Assembly: GCF_021789315.1 (NCBI RefSeq)
Contig: NZ_CP084561.1
Location: 992,001 to 1,056,000 of the forward strand
Direction of reading: 5' to 3'
Length of the DNA: 64,000 nucleotides
Origin: Arthrobacter sp. FW305-BF8
Lineage (GTDB): Bacteria; Actinomycetota; Actinomycetes; Actinomycetales; Micrococcaceae
In this document: positions 8,343 to 17,378 of the stretch, in pieces
How the letters are laid out: every line of letters starts with the position of its first letter
How positions within the stretch are numbered: position 1 is the first letter of the stretch
Translations under genes and position numbers: made by a program
Notes under the pieces: model-generated
Told to the model about the DNA's origin: nothing
The model's database searches: none
The model's input: the letters and a program-made list of their open reading frames with translations, nothing else

Positions 8343-9416
8343 GTGGCGGTAATGGTGACCGGGGTGGGTTTTGTTGGCGGATATGCGGTTCGTGATCTGC
8401 TGGAGGCCGGCCAGGACGTGGTGATCTACGGATACCTGGGCGGTACGGGGGATCCCAACGGCGAGCTGCCCGAACTCGAGTACGTGGACTACCTGATCGG
8501 GGGCGGGGTGCGCGACAGGGTTAAGGTCGTCGTCGGTGACGTCGGAAACCTCGATGACATGACGCGCGCCGCCGAGCAGCATGGGGTTAGGGCGATCATG
8601 CATTTCGCTTCCCTGCTGCCGACTGCCACTGAGGCGCAGCCGTGGCTCGGGGCCCAAGTGAACGTCATGGGCACGGCGAATGTGTTCGAGACGGCGGCCC
8701 GGCTCAGCATGGACAAGGTCGTGTGGGCGAGCAGCAGCAGCGTGTTCGGTTCGCGGTCCGTTGGCCCTTCTGGGGTCGTTAACGACGACAGCGTCTTCGA
8801 CCCGCACTTCGGTTACGGTGCCGCCAAGCTCATGGGCGAGAAGATGGCCCGGTCGTACGCGGAGAAGTACGGCCTGAACATCACCGGCGTTCGTCCGATG
8901 CGGGTCTATGGCTTCGGCGAGCATGTCAAGCTGAGTCGGGGAGGAGGCAGTTCCTGGCTCGCTGAGCTGCTGTACAAGCCCGCCCTCGGGCTGGGCCCCA
9001 GCAAGGTTCCGTTCGGGCACCGCAGCATCGGCCTCCTGTACGTGGAGGATCTTATTGCCGGAATGCTCGCCGCACTTGAGTTCCAGGAGCCGGACGGGGC
9101 TGCGAGCTATCTGATCGACGGTGATTACCGTCCAATCCGCGAAGCGGTCGACTTCGTGCGCAAACTTCTTCCGGAGGCGCAGATTGAAGTCGAAGACGCC
9201 GATCTCAAGCTGGCGCCCGGAGCGACGCTGCTCTTCGAGATGAAAACCGATTCCAGCAAGGCGGCCGAGGCGTTCGGGTACCGTGCCCGCCACGGCATGG
9301 AGGCCGGCGTCTACCGCACGATCAACAGGAACCGCATCTTCGCCGGGTTGCCCGAGCTTCCCGAGCCGCCAGAGGCGGCTGTGAAGCCCCTAGAGCTCGG
9401 TACTACGCATGCATAA
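8343..9416 (+). CDS. NAD-dependent epimerase/dehydratase (extended SDR)
   Basis: An extended short-chain dehydrogenase of about 357 residues. The N-terminal VMVTGVGFVGGYAVRDLLEA carries the GxxGFVG NAD loop. Ser in WASSSSVFG and the YGAAK motif complete the catalytic set, as in UDP-glucose epimerase and related sugar-nucleotide or sugar-acid dehydratases. GTG 8343 is chosen because AGAGGAG lies 6-7 bp upstream (8330-8336); an ATG at 8295 in frame would add a non-homologous, poorly spaced arm. The gene overlaps the isomerase start by 8 bp (9409-9416). The exact sugar substrate cannot be told from sequence. A truncated copy is at 105-769. Confidence 0.88.
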   Translation: MAVMVTGVGFVGGYAVRDLLEAGQDVVIYGYLGGTGDPNGELPELEYVDYLIGGGVRDRVKVVVGDVGNLDDMTRAAEQHGVRAIMHFASLLPTATEAQPWLGAQVNVMGTANVFETAARLSMDKVVWASSSSVFGSRSVGPSGVVNDDSVFDPHFGYGAAKLMGEKMARSYAEKYGLNITGVRPMRVYGFGEHVKLSRGGGSSWLAELLYKPALGLGPSKVPFGHRSIGLLYVEDLIAGMLAALEFQEPDGAASYLIDGDYRPIREAVDFVRKLLPEAQIEVEDADLKLAPGATLLFEMKTDSSKAAEAFGYRARHGMEAGVYRTINRNRIFAGLPELPEPPEAAVKPLELGTTHA

Positions 9417-10221
9417 GCTCTCCCTCTCGCCCATGACCGTTCTGCCGTGTTCGCCGCTCGAGCAGATCGATGCCGCACATAAGGCCGGATTCGACAGTGT
9501 GGGTCTTCGGCTCTTTCCCTCTCTGCCGTCAGACGTTGACGTCATGGCGGATAAGAGCCTTCAGCGGGACATCAAGCATCGTCTTGAGGACACCCAGCTT
9601 GAGGTCCTGGACATCGAAGTGGTGCGGGTCTCGCCTCGCATGGACCTGGTCCCCATCGACGCGGCGCTCGAATTCGCGGGCGGACTCGGAGCCCGCTGGC
9701 TTGCCGCGACCTCCGAGTCGCGGCAGGACTATCGAACGGAGGATGAGCCCGGCCTCGTGGGTCGTCTTGCTGAGCTCTGCGAGACCGCCGAACGGCACGG
9801 CATGGGGGTAATGCTGGAGTTCATGGCTTTTCGGGGCATCAGCACCCTGCAAGACGCGGTGCGGATCGTGACCGCGACCGGCTCACCCAACCTGGCCATC
9901 ACTATTGATGCCCTTCATCTCTTTCGGTCCGGTGGGACGGTCGATGCCGTAGCAGCGGTCGACCCGGCGCTGCTGGCCTGCGTGCAGCTGTGCGATGCTC
10001 CACAGACCGCGCCCGCGGACCTCATCGAGGAAGCACGGCAAAACCGTCTGTATCCAGGCGAAGGCGATCTGCCACTGGCGGATCTGATGCGGATGCTGCC
10101 GGCAGATATCCCCGTCAGCGTCGAGATACCTTCCCGATCCCGGGCGCATCTTTCAGCCCATGAGCGCGCGACACATGCCGCACGCTCCGCCCGACCCATG
10201 ATTCCGGCACCCAGCCTGTAA
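9409..10221 (+). CDS. Sugar phosphate isomerase/epimerase family (TIM barrel)
   Basis: A 270-residue AP-endonuclease-2/xylose-isomerase-like TIM-barrel protein. Typical features are the start SPMTVLPCSPLEQIDAAHKA, the metal-ligand regions GVMLEFMAF (Glu) and LAITIDALHLFRSGG (Asp and His), and VQLCDAP with GEGDLPLADLMRML near the end. The family includes isomerases, epimerases and dehydratases of sugars and inositols. It is translationally coupled to the epimerase by an 8-bp overlap and precedes the IclR gene. The C-terminal 25 residues are Ala/Arg-rich and unlike the family core. Confidence 0.85.
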   Translation: MHKLSLSPMTVLPCSPLEQIDAAHKAGFDSVGLRLFPSLPSDVDVMADKSLQRDIKHRLEDTQLEVLDIEVVRVSPRMDLVPIDAALEFAGGLGARWLAATSESRQDYRTEDEPGLVGRLAELCETAERHGMGVMLEFMAFRGISTLQDAVRIVTATGSPNLAITIDALHLFRSGGTVDAVAAVDPALLACVQLCDAPQTAPADLIEEARQNRLYPGEGDLPLADLMRMLPADIPVSVEIPSRSRAHLSAHERATHAARSARPMIPAPSL

Positions 10222-10254
10222 TCGTGGACATCAATCATTCTAAGGAGGCTGCTG

Positions 10255-11007
10255 GTGCGGAATATTGGTGGTGGTGCACTCCCGGCCGCGGAGCACCGAA
10301 CCGTTGCTCGGGTGATGTCGCTCCTCGAACTGGTTCTGGCCAGCAACTCGCAAGGGCTGACCCTCGGTGAGCTGGCTTCGATGATCGGGGCGCCCAAGTC
10401 CTCGGTGCATGGCCTGGCAAAGGGACTGGTTGCAACGGGCTACTTTCGTGAGGATAGGGGCCGGTACTTCGTGGGCTCCGCGGTTTCGATGCTCCTGGCC
10501 GCCGGCCCGAGCGCCCTTCCCGCCGTCTACCACCATGCACTGGAGGAATTGACTCAAACATGGGGTGAAACCTCCATGCTGGCGACCCTTGTCGGGGACT
10601 CGGTCGTCTATATTGACAGCGTGGAGTCGCGAACCTTCATCCGCGCTTCTCCGACCCTGAATGAGAGATTGCCGCTCTGGCCCAGGAGCAGCGGCAAGTG
10701 CTTCCTGGCAGCCATGTCGCCCGAACGTCTCGAAACCTACCTTCGTCGAAACAAGACGCTTCCCGTAGCCCGGGAGCAGGTACTCGATGAACTGTCGAAG
10801 GTGCGCGAGACGAACACCGGCTTCAACATCGGGGAGTCGATCGCCGATCACATCAGCATCGCCAGCCCAATCGTGAACGGGACGGCGCCCGCAACACTCG
10901 CCATAGCCCTCGTCGGGCCCAAGTCCCGCATGGAAGAAAACATGGACCAGATCGCCAAGAGCGTTCGTCAGACGGCGGCGTCCCTCTCGTCCCCAGCCCA
11001 CGTCTGA
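10255..11007 (+). CDS. IclR-family transcriptional regulator (copy B)
   Basis: A 250-residue regulator with N-terminal winged HTH (TLGELASMIGAPKSSVHGLA) and IclR ligand-binding domain. The start is GTG 10255 after TAAGGAG. It is the near twin of 1413-2168, differing mainly in the first 30 residues and near the HTH. It lies 33 bp after the isomerase, probably in the same transcript, and is the likely regulator of the tandem sites at 8258-8293. Having two near-identical IclR proteins raises the possibility of mixed dimers or cross-regulation. Confidence 0.9.
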   Translation: MRNIGGGALPAAEHRTVARVMSLLELVLASNSQGLTLGELASMIGAPKSSVHGLAKGLVATGYFREDRGRYFVGSAVSMLLAAGPSALPAVYHHALEELTQTWGETSMLATLVGDSVVYIDSVESRTFIRASPTLNERLPLWPRSSGKCFLAAMSPERLETYLRRNKTLPVAREQVLDELSKVRETNTGFNIGESIADHISIASPIVNGTAPATLAIALVGPKSRMEENMDQIAKSVRQTAASLSSPAHV

Positions 11008-11152
11008 GACGCTCCCGACATACTTCGTCGGGATCCAAACGCAGGGGACGGCGCTGTCGACCTTCCAGTCCAACAGCACCGCAGAATCGCCACTGCATGG
11101 TAAACCGGTCACGCGAAATAATTGCTCGGCCAACCGTTTCAAAGGAGAGACG

Positions 11153-11329
11153 ATGAGTTCAGCTGTACCGATGGATCCGCGGCAGGGCGCCCAGCCAGAC
11201 CTGAGACCAGTGGCCGCCAACTACCCGCAACCCAACGACAACTCAAACTTCGCCGGATTCCCGAACGGCCAAGTCACGGCAACTCCATGGCTCGGCTGGT
11301 GGGAGGCTGAACCGACCGAAGGTTTATGA
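11153..11329 (+). CDS. Small ORF, 58 residues, unknown
   Basis: ATG 11153 follows a strong ribosome binding site AAAGGAG (11141-11147). The predicted peptide starts MSSAVPMDPRQGAQPDL and ends TPWLGWWEAEPTEGL. It is Pro/Asn-rich in the middle (NYPQPNDNSNFAGFPNG) and Trp-rich near the C-terminus, with no hydrophobic helix. It could be a genuine small protein, a secondary-metabolite precursor-like peptide, or the 5' stub of a gene cut off by rearrangement, since decayed genes follow. No family is recognised. Confidence 0.4.
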   Translation: MSSAVPMDPRQGAQPDLRPVAANYPQPNDNSNFAGFPNGQVTATPWLGWWEAEPTEGL

Positions 11330-11399
11330 ACGCAGCCTGCCCCATAGAAACGGCCCGATTACAGAGTGGGGCAGGCTGCTGCCTGGCGGCGGACTTTCC

Positions 11400-12200
11400 T
11401 GACGGGCACGATTATGAAGTCCGGCAGCCCAACAAAAATGCCGTGATGTAGCGTTCGTGCCGGCCCAGTGAACGGTCAGTGGCCGCCGGCGGCGCCGTCG
11501 TGCTCCTAACGGGGCAGTGGTCGTGGCCGTCCCGAGCAGCCCGCTGACATTGTGGCAGCAAATTCTCGCCTACCAGGATGAGGATCAGCACGAGATCCGG
11601 ACGCCGACGGACACAACCCAGACCCTCGGCAACCAGGTGCTTGCTGCGGACGGCTGGCGCGGCCGGGATCAGCTCCGATGCGCGGATCCGGGCGGCCAGC
11701 GAGACCATGACGGCGCGAAGCTGGCGGCGTTGAGTAGGAAAACGGGGTCGGTGCCCACCGGGGCAATGAGCACGCCTGCGATCGCCGGTCCTGTGAGCCT
11801 GGCGGTGTTGAAGGATGCGGAGTTAAGGGACCCGCATTGGCGATATGGTCCTGTCCCACGAGTTCGGAGACGAAGAACTGGCGTGCCGGCCCGTTAATGG
11901 CGCTGGCCAGCCCAAGACAGAAGGCGGCTTTGTACACCGGCCACAGTTGCGCCGCTCCGGTCACCACCAGGAGCCCGACGGACCAGTCCGCACAGGCCCA
12001 TTGCCGTCTGCGTCCAAAGCAGGATCACGCGTTTTCGGCGCCGGTCCGCGAGGACCCCTGCGTAGGGGCCAAGCAGAAGCATGGGAAGAAACTGCAGGGC
12101 GTGGTGATGGCGACGGTGGTGCCGTGTAAGCGGCAACTTTAACTGACTGGAGACGGAAATTCTGATTGACCGTGCGGCAGTGGTTTTCGCGTCGAGGCGC
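11400..12200 (-). pseudogene. MFS transporter relic
   Basis: On the minus strand the fragments read, in order, LQFLPMLLLGPYAGVLADRR, KRVILLWTQTAMGLCGLV, VTGAAQLWPVYKAAFCLGLA, ARQFFVSELVGQDHIANA and RPDLVLILILVG. These are the first half of an EntS-like (DHA3) MFS exporter. The frame shifts at least twice and the second half is missing, so it cannot work. Confidence 0.8.
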
Positions 12201-12384
12201 TGTCGATCAAAGCTGGCACATTCCGGGCGCGAGCCCGAATCTCTAGGTGTCTGCGGTTTGCAGGTCACTCATTGTGTTGTTCCTATGTTGTTTCAAACTT
12301 GCCGTCGGTGCTGAATGGTTGAATCCGATACCGGACGCGTTGTCGTAAGAAATCGAGGATGCCCCATGGGCGGCCCGTTCCCTC

Positions 12385-12665
12385 CGGCTGGTGTGGGTTA
12401 TGAGTGAGTAGCACCTTGGTCGCGCGCCGCTCGTCCAGGGCTTTGTAGCACTCGGGTGCCTGTTACCGGGATAGGGAGGTCGAACAACTTGCCGGGGTTG
12501 AATGTTGCAGTCCCAAGCGAGCTGGAGCGGCTCGGGCAGGAAGCGGCGCACGGGGCGGCCGGGACCGTCCTCGAGGTGTACCCGGGTGAAGAACAAGAGC
12601 ATTTTTAGCTCGACTTCGTGGCCGACGTCGACGTAGCCGAAGCGCCCGGTTCCTCTACCGGGGGA
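12385..12665 (-). pseudogene. Zinc alcohol dehydrogenase C-terminal relic
   Basis: The minus strand reads RFGYVDVGHEVE, LFFTRVHLEDGPGRPVRRFL and, after frameshifts, APECYKALDERRATKVLLT in pieces. This matches the C-terminus of the intact Zn-dehydrogenase at 41017-42036 (LFFAGIHTLGG, PVRRFLPDLIQM, GYKAMDERTATKVLL). The N-terminal two thirds, with the catalytic zinc site, are absent. Confidence 0.7.
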
Positions 12666-12669
12666 GTAA

Positions 12670-13185
12670 ATTGAGGCTGACTCCGTCATGGTTCCGGTCA
12701 TACGTCTCCTTTGAGAAGAAGCGAGCTTGTCAAAAAAATTGTGGCCTCATGCCCACTCAACGCGAGTGGCCGCCCACAACCGCGGACCCGATCGCTAGTT
12801 CACTGAAGGCCGAAGCAAAATTAGGCTTCCCTTGTCTTCCCGTCAGAAAATGAACAGACGTCCATGCTAAAAGAGCGCCCTAGGTGTTAGGGCACGGCAC
12901 TCGTCAAGGCCTCTCATTGAATCAACCAGCTCGACGAGGAGACCGGCTCAATGAGGAGAAGTGGAAACGACGAACTGTCGGCATGGCGGCCTCACCGTTC
13001 CTTCCCGTATTTCCCAATCCCACTCGCCTCCCAAGGCACGTCGCCAATCTGGTTGCAGATGAAGGTCCATCCTTTGCTCTTCAATGCAGGGATTCGATTA
13101 GCTGCTCAGCTCTGTCGCGTCACCCGGCGAGCCTGCCGTGAGGCGCCGTAAGCGTTGCGATTGATTGATGATCCGGGTGATCATC
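12670..13185. other. No gene recognised
   Basis: Half a kilobase between the alcohol dehydrogenase relic and the prpC relic. Short open frames of 60-85 residues are present on the plus strand, but none has a plausible start signal or family resemblance. Confidence 0.4.
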
Positions 13186-13189
13186 CGAC

Positions 13190-14335
13190 GCCTCACCGAT
13201 GGATCTTGGGCAGTCAAACTGCCGGTTGCAGGGAAGCTGCTCGTGCCCGTTATTTTCGCTGAGCGGGCGGATCAGCGAGTTGGATGCTGGCTGCTCCACG
13301 ATGTGTGCAGTCCAGCCGGTGATGCGGCTGGCCACGAAGATGGGGTGTAAAAGCCGGGGTGCCGAAGCCCATGAGGTGGTAGGTGGGTCCGGAGGGGTAG
13401 TCGAGGTTGGGCCTGCCTCGTCCGGGGCCTGCTCGAGGCCGGCGTACAGGCTTAGGAGTTCGGCTCGGCGTTAGTGGGTGATCATCTTGTCCAGGGCTGC
13501 CTTCAGGGTGGTAACCCCGGAGTCGCCGTGCTTGTAGACGCGGTGGCCGAAACCCATGACCTTCCTCTTCCGTGCCAGGGCGTCTTCCGCCAAGTCCTGG
13601 CTCTGCCGCGGCTTCTTCCAGGGCTCTTCGCTGCGGATGCCGATTTCGTCGAAGATATGCATGACGGTTTCGTTGGCTCCGCAGAGCAGAGGGCCTTCGG
13701 GGGCTCCGATGGCAGACGAGTGGAGGTCGGAGAGGGGCGAGGTGACCATCCGGCCGGTGAAAGTTGAGGCGTTAGGGGAGTGCTCGGCGTAGAGGATCAT
13801 CGAAACGTTGAAGGCATCCACCACTTCGTCCACGGGGTCTTCGTCCAAGGCCATCCATAGGAGGTTGGCCGAGTAGCCGAGGTCCGGGGGTCCCACGACG
13901 CCCAGGCCGCGCCGGGGGCGCTGGTCGTAGGCCACGACGGCCGACATAGCCGACCACAGGGCCGATTGCTTTCTTCAGGTTGGCGTCGGGCGAGGAATCC
14001 TCTGCCAATTCGTGCCGGGCTCCCAGCACCGAGGCCGCCGTGCGGCAGACGTCCATCGGATGGGCGTCCACGGGCAGGGCGCCGATGATGGCCTTGAGTG
14101 CAGGGTCGAGCAGCCGGCCTGCCCTTTCGCGGGCGATGAACTCGGCAAGTTGGTCCTGCGTCGGCAGTTCGCCGTTCCAGAGCAGGTAGGGACCTCCTCG
14201 AAGCTACATTTGGCAGCCAGCTCCTGGGACCGGAAACCCACCGTATAGCAGTGAACTTGTTTCTGCGTTGACCGTTGAACCGCCAGTGTAGTCCGCTACG
14301 GCGCCTGCGAGGCCTTTTTGTTCTGTGTCAGCCAC
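13190..14335 (-). pseudogene. prpC: Methylcitrate (citrate-type) synthase relic
   Basis: On the minus strand a GTG at 14335 starts VADTEQKGLAGAVADYTGGS. The frame then breaks, and further pieces follow: PVDAHPMDVCRTAASVLGAR, YSANLLWMALDEDPVDEVVD, AFNVSMILYAEHSPNASTF, KVMGFGHRVYKHGDSGV (His of the active site) and SRITGWTAHIVEQ near the end. All are citrate/2-methylcitrate synthase segments in the right order. At least three frameshifts and a premature stop make it a pseudogene. It follows prpD and prpB, the usual propionate operon order, so the methylcitrate cycle encoded here lacks its first enzyme. Confidence 0.9.
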
Positions 14336-14361
14336 GCCGAATTCCTTCGTTGCAGCTGGTA

Positions 14362-15267
14362 TTAGTGCATATCGGAGATCTGAAAGTTGAAGATGCCGGA
14401 ATCGAACTTGTTGTAGGCCTCGTAGTCAACGAGGTCATAGAGGCGGGCCCGGGTGAGCATTTCAGGCACACGTACCTGCTGGGTTCCCAGGCTCTTGAGC
14501 GTGTCCAAAACGCGCTCAGCGGCCCCCATGGCACTACGGAGTAGGGTGACGGGATAAATCACCATGTTCACGCCGACTGCCTGGAGTTGTTCTACAGTGA
14601 AGAGGTCGCTCTTGCCGAACTCGGTCATGTTGGCCAGGATCGGTACGTCCACGGCGTCCCGAATGGCACGGAACTCGTGCAGGTCACGCAGGGCCTCAGG
14701 GAAGATCGCGTCGGCTCCGGCATCGACCAGTGCCCTCGCGCGGTCTTTTACGGCTTGGAGTCCGTCCACTGCGCGGATGTCGGTGCGCGCCATGATGAGG
14801 AAGTTCGGGTCGCGCCGTGCATCCGCTGCGGCGCGGATCCGTTTGGTGGCGGTGTCCAGGTCCACGACGTTCTTGCCGTCGAGGTGGCCGCAGCGCTTGG
14901 GGTTGAACTGGTCCTCGATGTGGCAGCCGGCGAGCCCGGCGTTTTCCAGTTCCTGTACGCTGCGGGCCACGTTCATGGGTTCGCCGAAGCCGGTGTCGGC
15001 GTCGACGATGCAGGGCAGGTCGGTCATGCGGGCGATCTGCCCTGCCCGGGTGGCCACCTCGGTGAGCGTGGTCAGGCCGATGTCCGGCAGGCCAAGGTCG
15101 TTGGCCAGGACGGCGCCGGAGATGTACACCCCGGCGAAGCCCTTCTCCTCGATCAGCCGGGCGGAGAGCGGGTTGAACGCTCCGGGGAACTGCTGGATGG
15201 TTCCGGAGGCGAGGATTTTCCGCAGGTAAATGCGCTTCTGTTCGGCGGTGATTTTTGAGTACAGCAT
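14362..15267 (-). CDS. prpB: Methylisocitrate lyase
   Basis: A 301-residue PEP mutase/isocitrate lyase superfamily enzyme that cleaves 2-methylisocitrate to pyruvate and succinate. The catalytic loop is seen as EDQFNPKRCGHLDGK (KRCGH), the metal-binding region as CIVDADTGFGEP, and IYPVTLLRSAMGAAE is typical of PrpB. Length is normal and the frame intact. The start codon follows the prpD stop directly (TAA-ATG), implying translational coupling. The downstream prpC is broken. Confidence 0.93.
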   Translation of the reverse strand: MLYSKITAEQKRIYLRKILASGTIQQFPGAFNPLSARLIEEKGFAGVYISGAVLANDLGLPDIGLTTLTEVATRAGQIARMTDLPCIVDADTGFGEPMNVARSVQELENAGLAGCHIEDQFNPKRCGHLDGKNVVDLDTATKRIRAAADARRDPNFLIMARTDIRAVDGLQAVKDRARALVDAGADAIFPEALRDLHEFRAIRDAVDVPILANMTEFGKSDLFTVEQLQAVGVNMVIYPVTLLRSAMGAAERVLDTLKSLGTQQVRVPEMLTRARLYDLVDYEAYNKFDSGIFNFQISDMH

Positions 15268-16788
15268 TTAGAACAGCCCCTTCGGTGCTGCCGAGAGGTC
15301 GATGACGCCGGGGGCGGCGGTGATATTGAGCTGGTCCAGCTCGCCTGCCGCGAGTTCCGGGAGGCGTTCGACGGCGGCAAGGAACCTTTCGATTTCATCG
15401 TCCGTCACCAGCCCGGCAGCCAGCGTGCGGAACTTGTTGACGTACTGCTCGCGGGTGAACGGGCGGGCGCCGAGGGGGTGGGCGTCGGCCACGGCGATCT
15501 CGTCGCGGATGACGGTGCCGTCGGTGAGGGTGATTTCCACGGAGCCGCCGAAGGCCTTCTCGGAGATGTCCAGCGAGTGGTACCGGCGGGTCCACTCCGG
15601 GTCCTCCACCGTGGACACCTTCTGCCACAGCTCCACCGTGTCCGGCTGGGTGGCACGTTCGGGGGAGTAGGAATCGACGTGGTGCCAGGCCCCGTCCTGC
15701 AAGGCGACGGTGAAGATGTACGGGATGGAGTGGTCCAGGGTCTCACGGGATGCTGTGGGGCTGTACTTCTGGGGATCGTTGGCGCCGGAGCCGATCACGT
15801 AGTGGGTATGGTGACTCGTCTTGATCAGGACAGACTTCACGTTCGCCGGATCGGTGGCCTCGGGGTGCTCCCTGTTCAGCTTGCGGGCGAGGTCGATCCA
15901 CGCCTGCGCCTGGTACTCCGCCGAGTGTTCCTTGGTGTAGGTGTCCATGATGGCGCGCTTGGCCTCACCGGGCGTGGGCAGCGGGACCTCGTAGGAGGCG
16001 TCCGGGCCATCGAGCAGCCAAGCGATGACGCCGTCCTCACCTTCGTAAATCGGCACCGGGGAGGTCTGTCCGCGCGTGGACCTGTCCACCGCCTCCACGG
16101 CCATTTTCCCGGCGAAGGCCGGTGCGTGCGCCTTCCACGTGGAGATCTCGCCCTTGCGCGACTGCCGGGTGGCCGTCGTGGTGTGCAGGGCCTGGCCCAC
16201 AGACTGGAAGATCGTTTCCACGTCCAGCCCCAGCAGCGTGCCGATGCCGGCCGCCGCGGCGGGACCCAGGTGGGCCACGTGGTCGATCTTGTGCTTGTGC
16301 AGGCAGATCGCCTTCACCAGATTCACCTGGATCTCATAACCTGTGGCGATGCCCCGGATCAGATCCCTGCCGCTGGAGCCCACATGCTGGGCAACAGCGA
16401 GGATCGGCGGAATGTTGTCCCCCGGGTGCGAGTAGTCCGCGGCCAGGAAGGTGTCGTGATAATCCAGCTCACGCACCGCCACACCGTTGGCCCACGCCGC
16501 CCACTCCGGGGAGACCCGCTCCCCGATGCCGAAGACCTTGGACCCTTTACCGCCGCTGGACGGGCCATGAGTGAGGGCCTGTGCGCGGGCCGCGACGATC
16601 GGGGCGCGGTTCAGCGAGGCGATGGCCACGGAGGCGTTGTCAATGATCCGGTTGATCACCATGTCCGTGACGTCGTCGGTGACCTCGACCGGGTCCGCTG
16701 CCACAACGGCGATCTTGTGGGCGAGCTGGTCCTCGCGGGCGAGGTTTTCCTCGCTCTTGTATACGCGGACGTGGTGTTCCTTAACCAT
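15268..16788 (-). CDS. prpD: 2-Methylcitrate dehydratase
   Basis: A 506-residue MmgE/PrpD-family enzyme that dehydrates 2-methylcitrate. The N-terminus MVKEHHVRVYKSEENLARED and the segments WAAWANGVAVRELDYHDTFL, DYSHPGDNIPPILAVAQH and LAHLGPAAAAGIGTLLGLD-like stretches are family hallmarks. ATG 16788 is preferred because AGAAGGAG lies just upstream; the longer open frame to 17034 runs into the GntR relic. First intact gene of the prpDB unit. Confidence 0.93.
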   Translation of the reverse strand: MVKEHHVRVYKSEENLAREDQLAHKIAVVAADPVEVTDDVTDMVINRIIDNASVAIASLNRAPIVAARAQALTHGPSSGGKGSKVFGIGERVSPEWAAWANGVAVRELDYHDTFLAADYSHPGDNIPPILAVAQHVGSSGRDLIRGIATGYEIQVNLVKAICLHKHKIDHVAHLGPAAAAGIGTLLGLDVETIFQSVGQALHTTTATRQSRKGEISTWKAHAPAFAGKMAVEAVDRSTRGQTSPVPIYEGEDGVIAWLLDGPDASYEVPLPTPGEAKRAIMDTYTKEHSAEYQAQAWIDLARKLNREHPEATDPANVKSVLIKTSHHTHYVIGSGANDPQKYSPTASRETLDHSIPYIFTVALQDGAWHHVDSYSPERATQPDTVELWQKVSTVEDPEWTRRYHSLDISEKAFGGSVEITLTDGTVIRDEIAVADAHPLGARPFTREQYVNKFRTLAAGLVTDDEIERFLAAVERLPELAAGELDQLNITAAPGVIDLSAAPKGLF

Positions 16789-16803
16789 GGGGCTCCTTCT
16801 TAA

Positions 16804-17370
16804 TGTGGCGTGTGGGTGGCTTTGAGGTGGGAAAGAGTGAGGTGCAGGTGGACGGTGGTGGCCGCCTCGGCAAGCCTTGAATTGCCTTCGGCGATTGCGG
16901 CATGTTCTGCTGCGGCCGCCGTGAGCCGGGCCTGGTGGTCGTCGGCCAGCCTGCGGACCCGGACTAGATGGACGCGCAGGCTCCTCATGGCCTACGCCAC
17001 GTAGGAGTCGGAGATGGCCGCGTCGATGCCTCATCTAAGCGTCTGACCAGCGCGTAGTAGTCGTGCCGGGCAGTGTCGTCGTCGAGCAGTTCGGGGCGCC
17101 GCCAACAGCTTTGCATGGAGGTCGGCGAAGAAGCCACGTTCACCTCGCTCGGCGGCCAGTGCGGCAGCCTTTACTTCCAGCGGTTCACGCAGCTCAAACA
17201 GCTCCTCGACACTGTCCAGCGAGATGTCGGTGACGAAGACGCCCAGGCCGCCTGCCGCCGTCGTCAGCCCTTCCGCCGTCAGCGGCTCAGGGGCTCCTGA
17301 ACCGGCGTGCGGGACACGCCGAGGCGTTCGGATGGTTCGACTTCAGCAGGGACAGTTCCCGGGCGCAGGC
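16804..17370 (-). pseudogene. GntR/FadR-type regulator relic of the prp operon
   Basis: Minus-strand fragments read SERLGVSRTPVQEPLSR (HTH), TDISLDSVEELFELREPLEV and KAAALAAERGERGF (FCD domain), then AISDSYVA and SLRVHLVRVRRLADDHQARL at the C-terminus. Stops and frameshifts interrupt it several times. It lies immediately upstream of prpD, where a local GntR regulator of propionate genes is common, so regulation of the operon has probably been lost or taken over. Confidence 0.8.
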
Positions 17371-17378
17371 GCCACTCA

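Larger units (their letters stand above)
8035..11010 (+). repeat. Segmental duplication, intact copy B
   Basis: The less damaged copy of the module at 1-2180: aldehyde dehydrogenase tail relic, promoter, epimerase, isomerase, IclR regulator. It keeps the full epimerase and isomerase and lacks the carboxymuconolactone-decarboxylase-like gene of copy A. Confidence 0.9.

Noticed and set aside
8268..9293. 341-codon minus-strand open frame opposite the epimerase
   Set aside because: It is the antisense of a clear extended SDR; its translation matches no family and is a shadow of biased codons.
15478..16803. 441-codon plus-strand open frame opposite prpD
   Set aside because: It mirrors the intact prpD gene, is Gly/Arg/His-rich and has no ribosome site.
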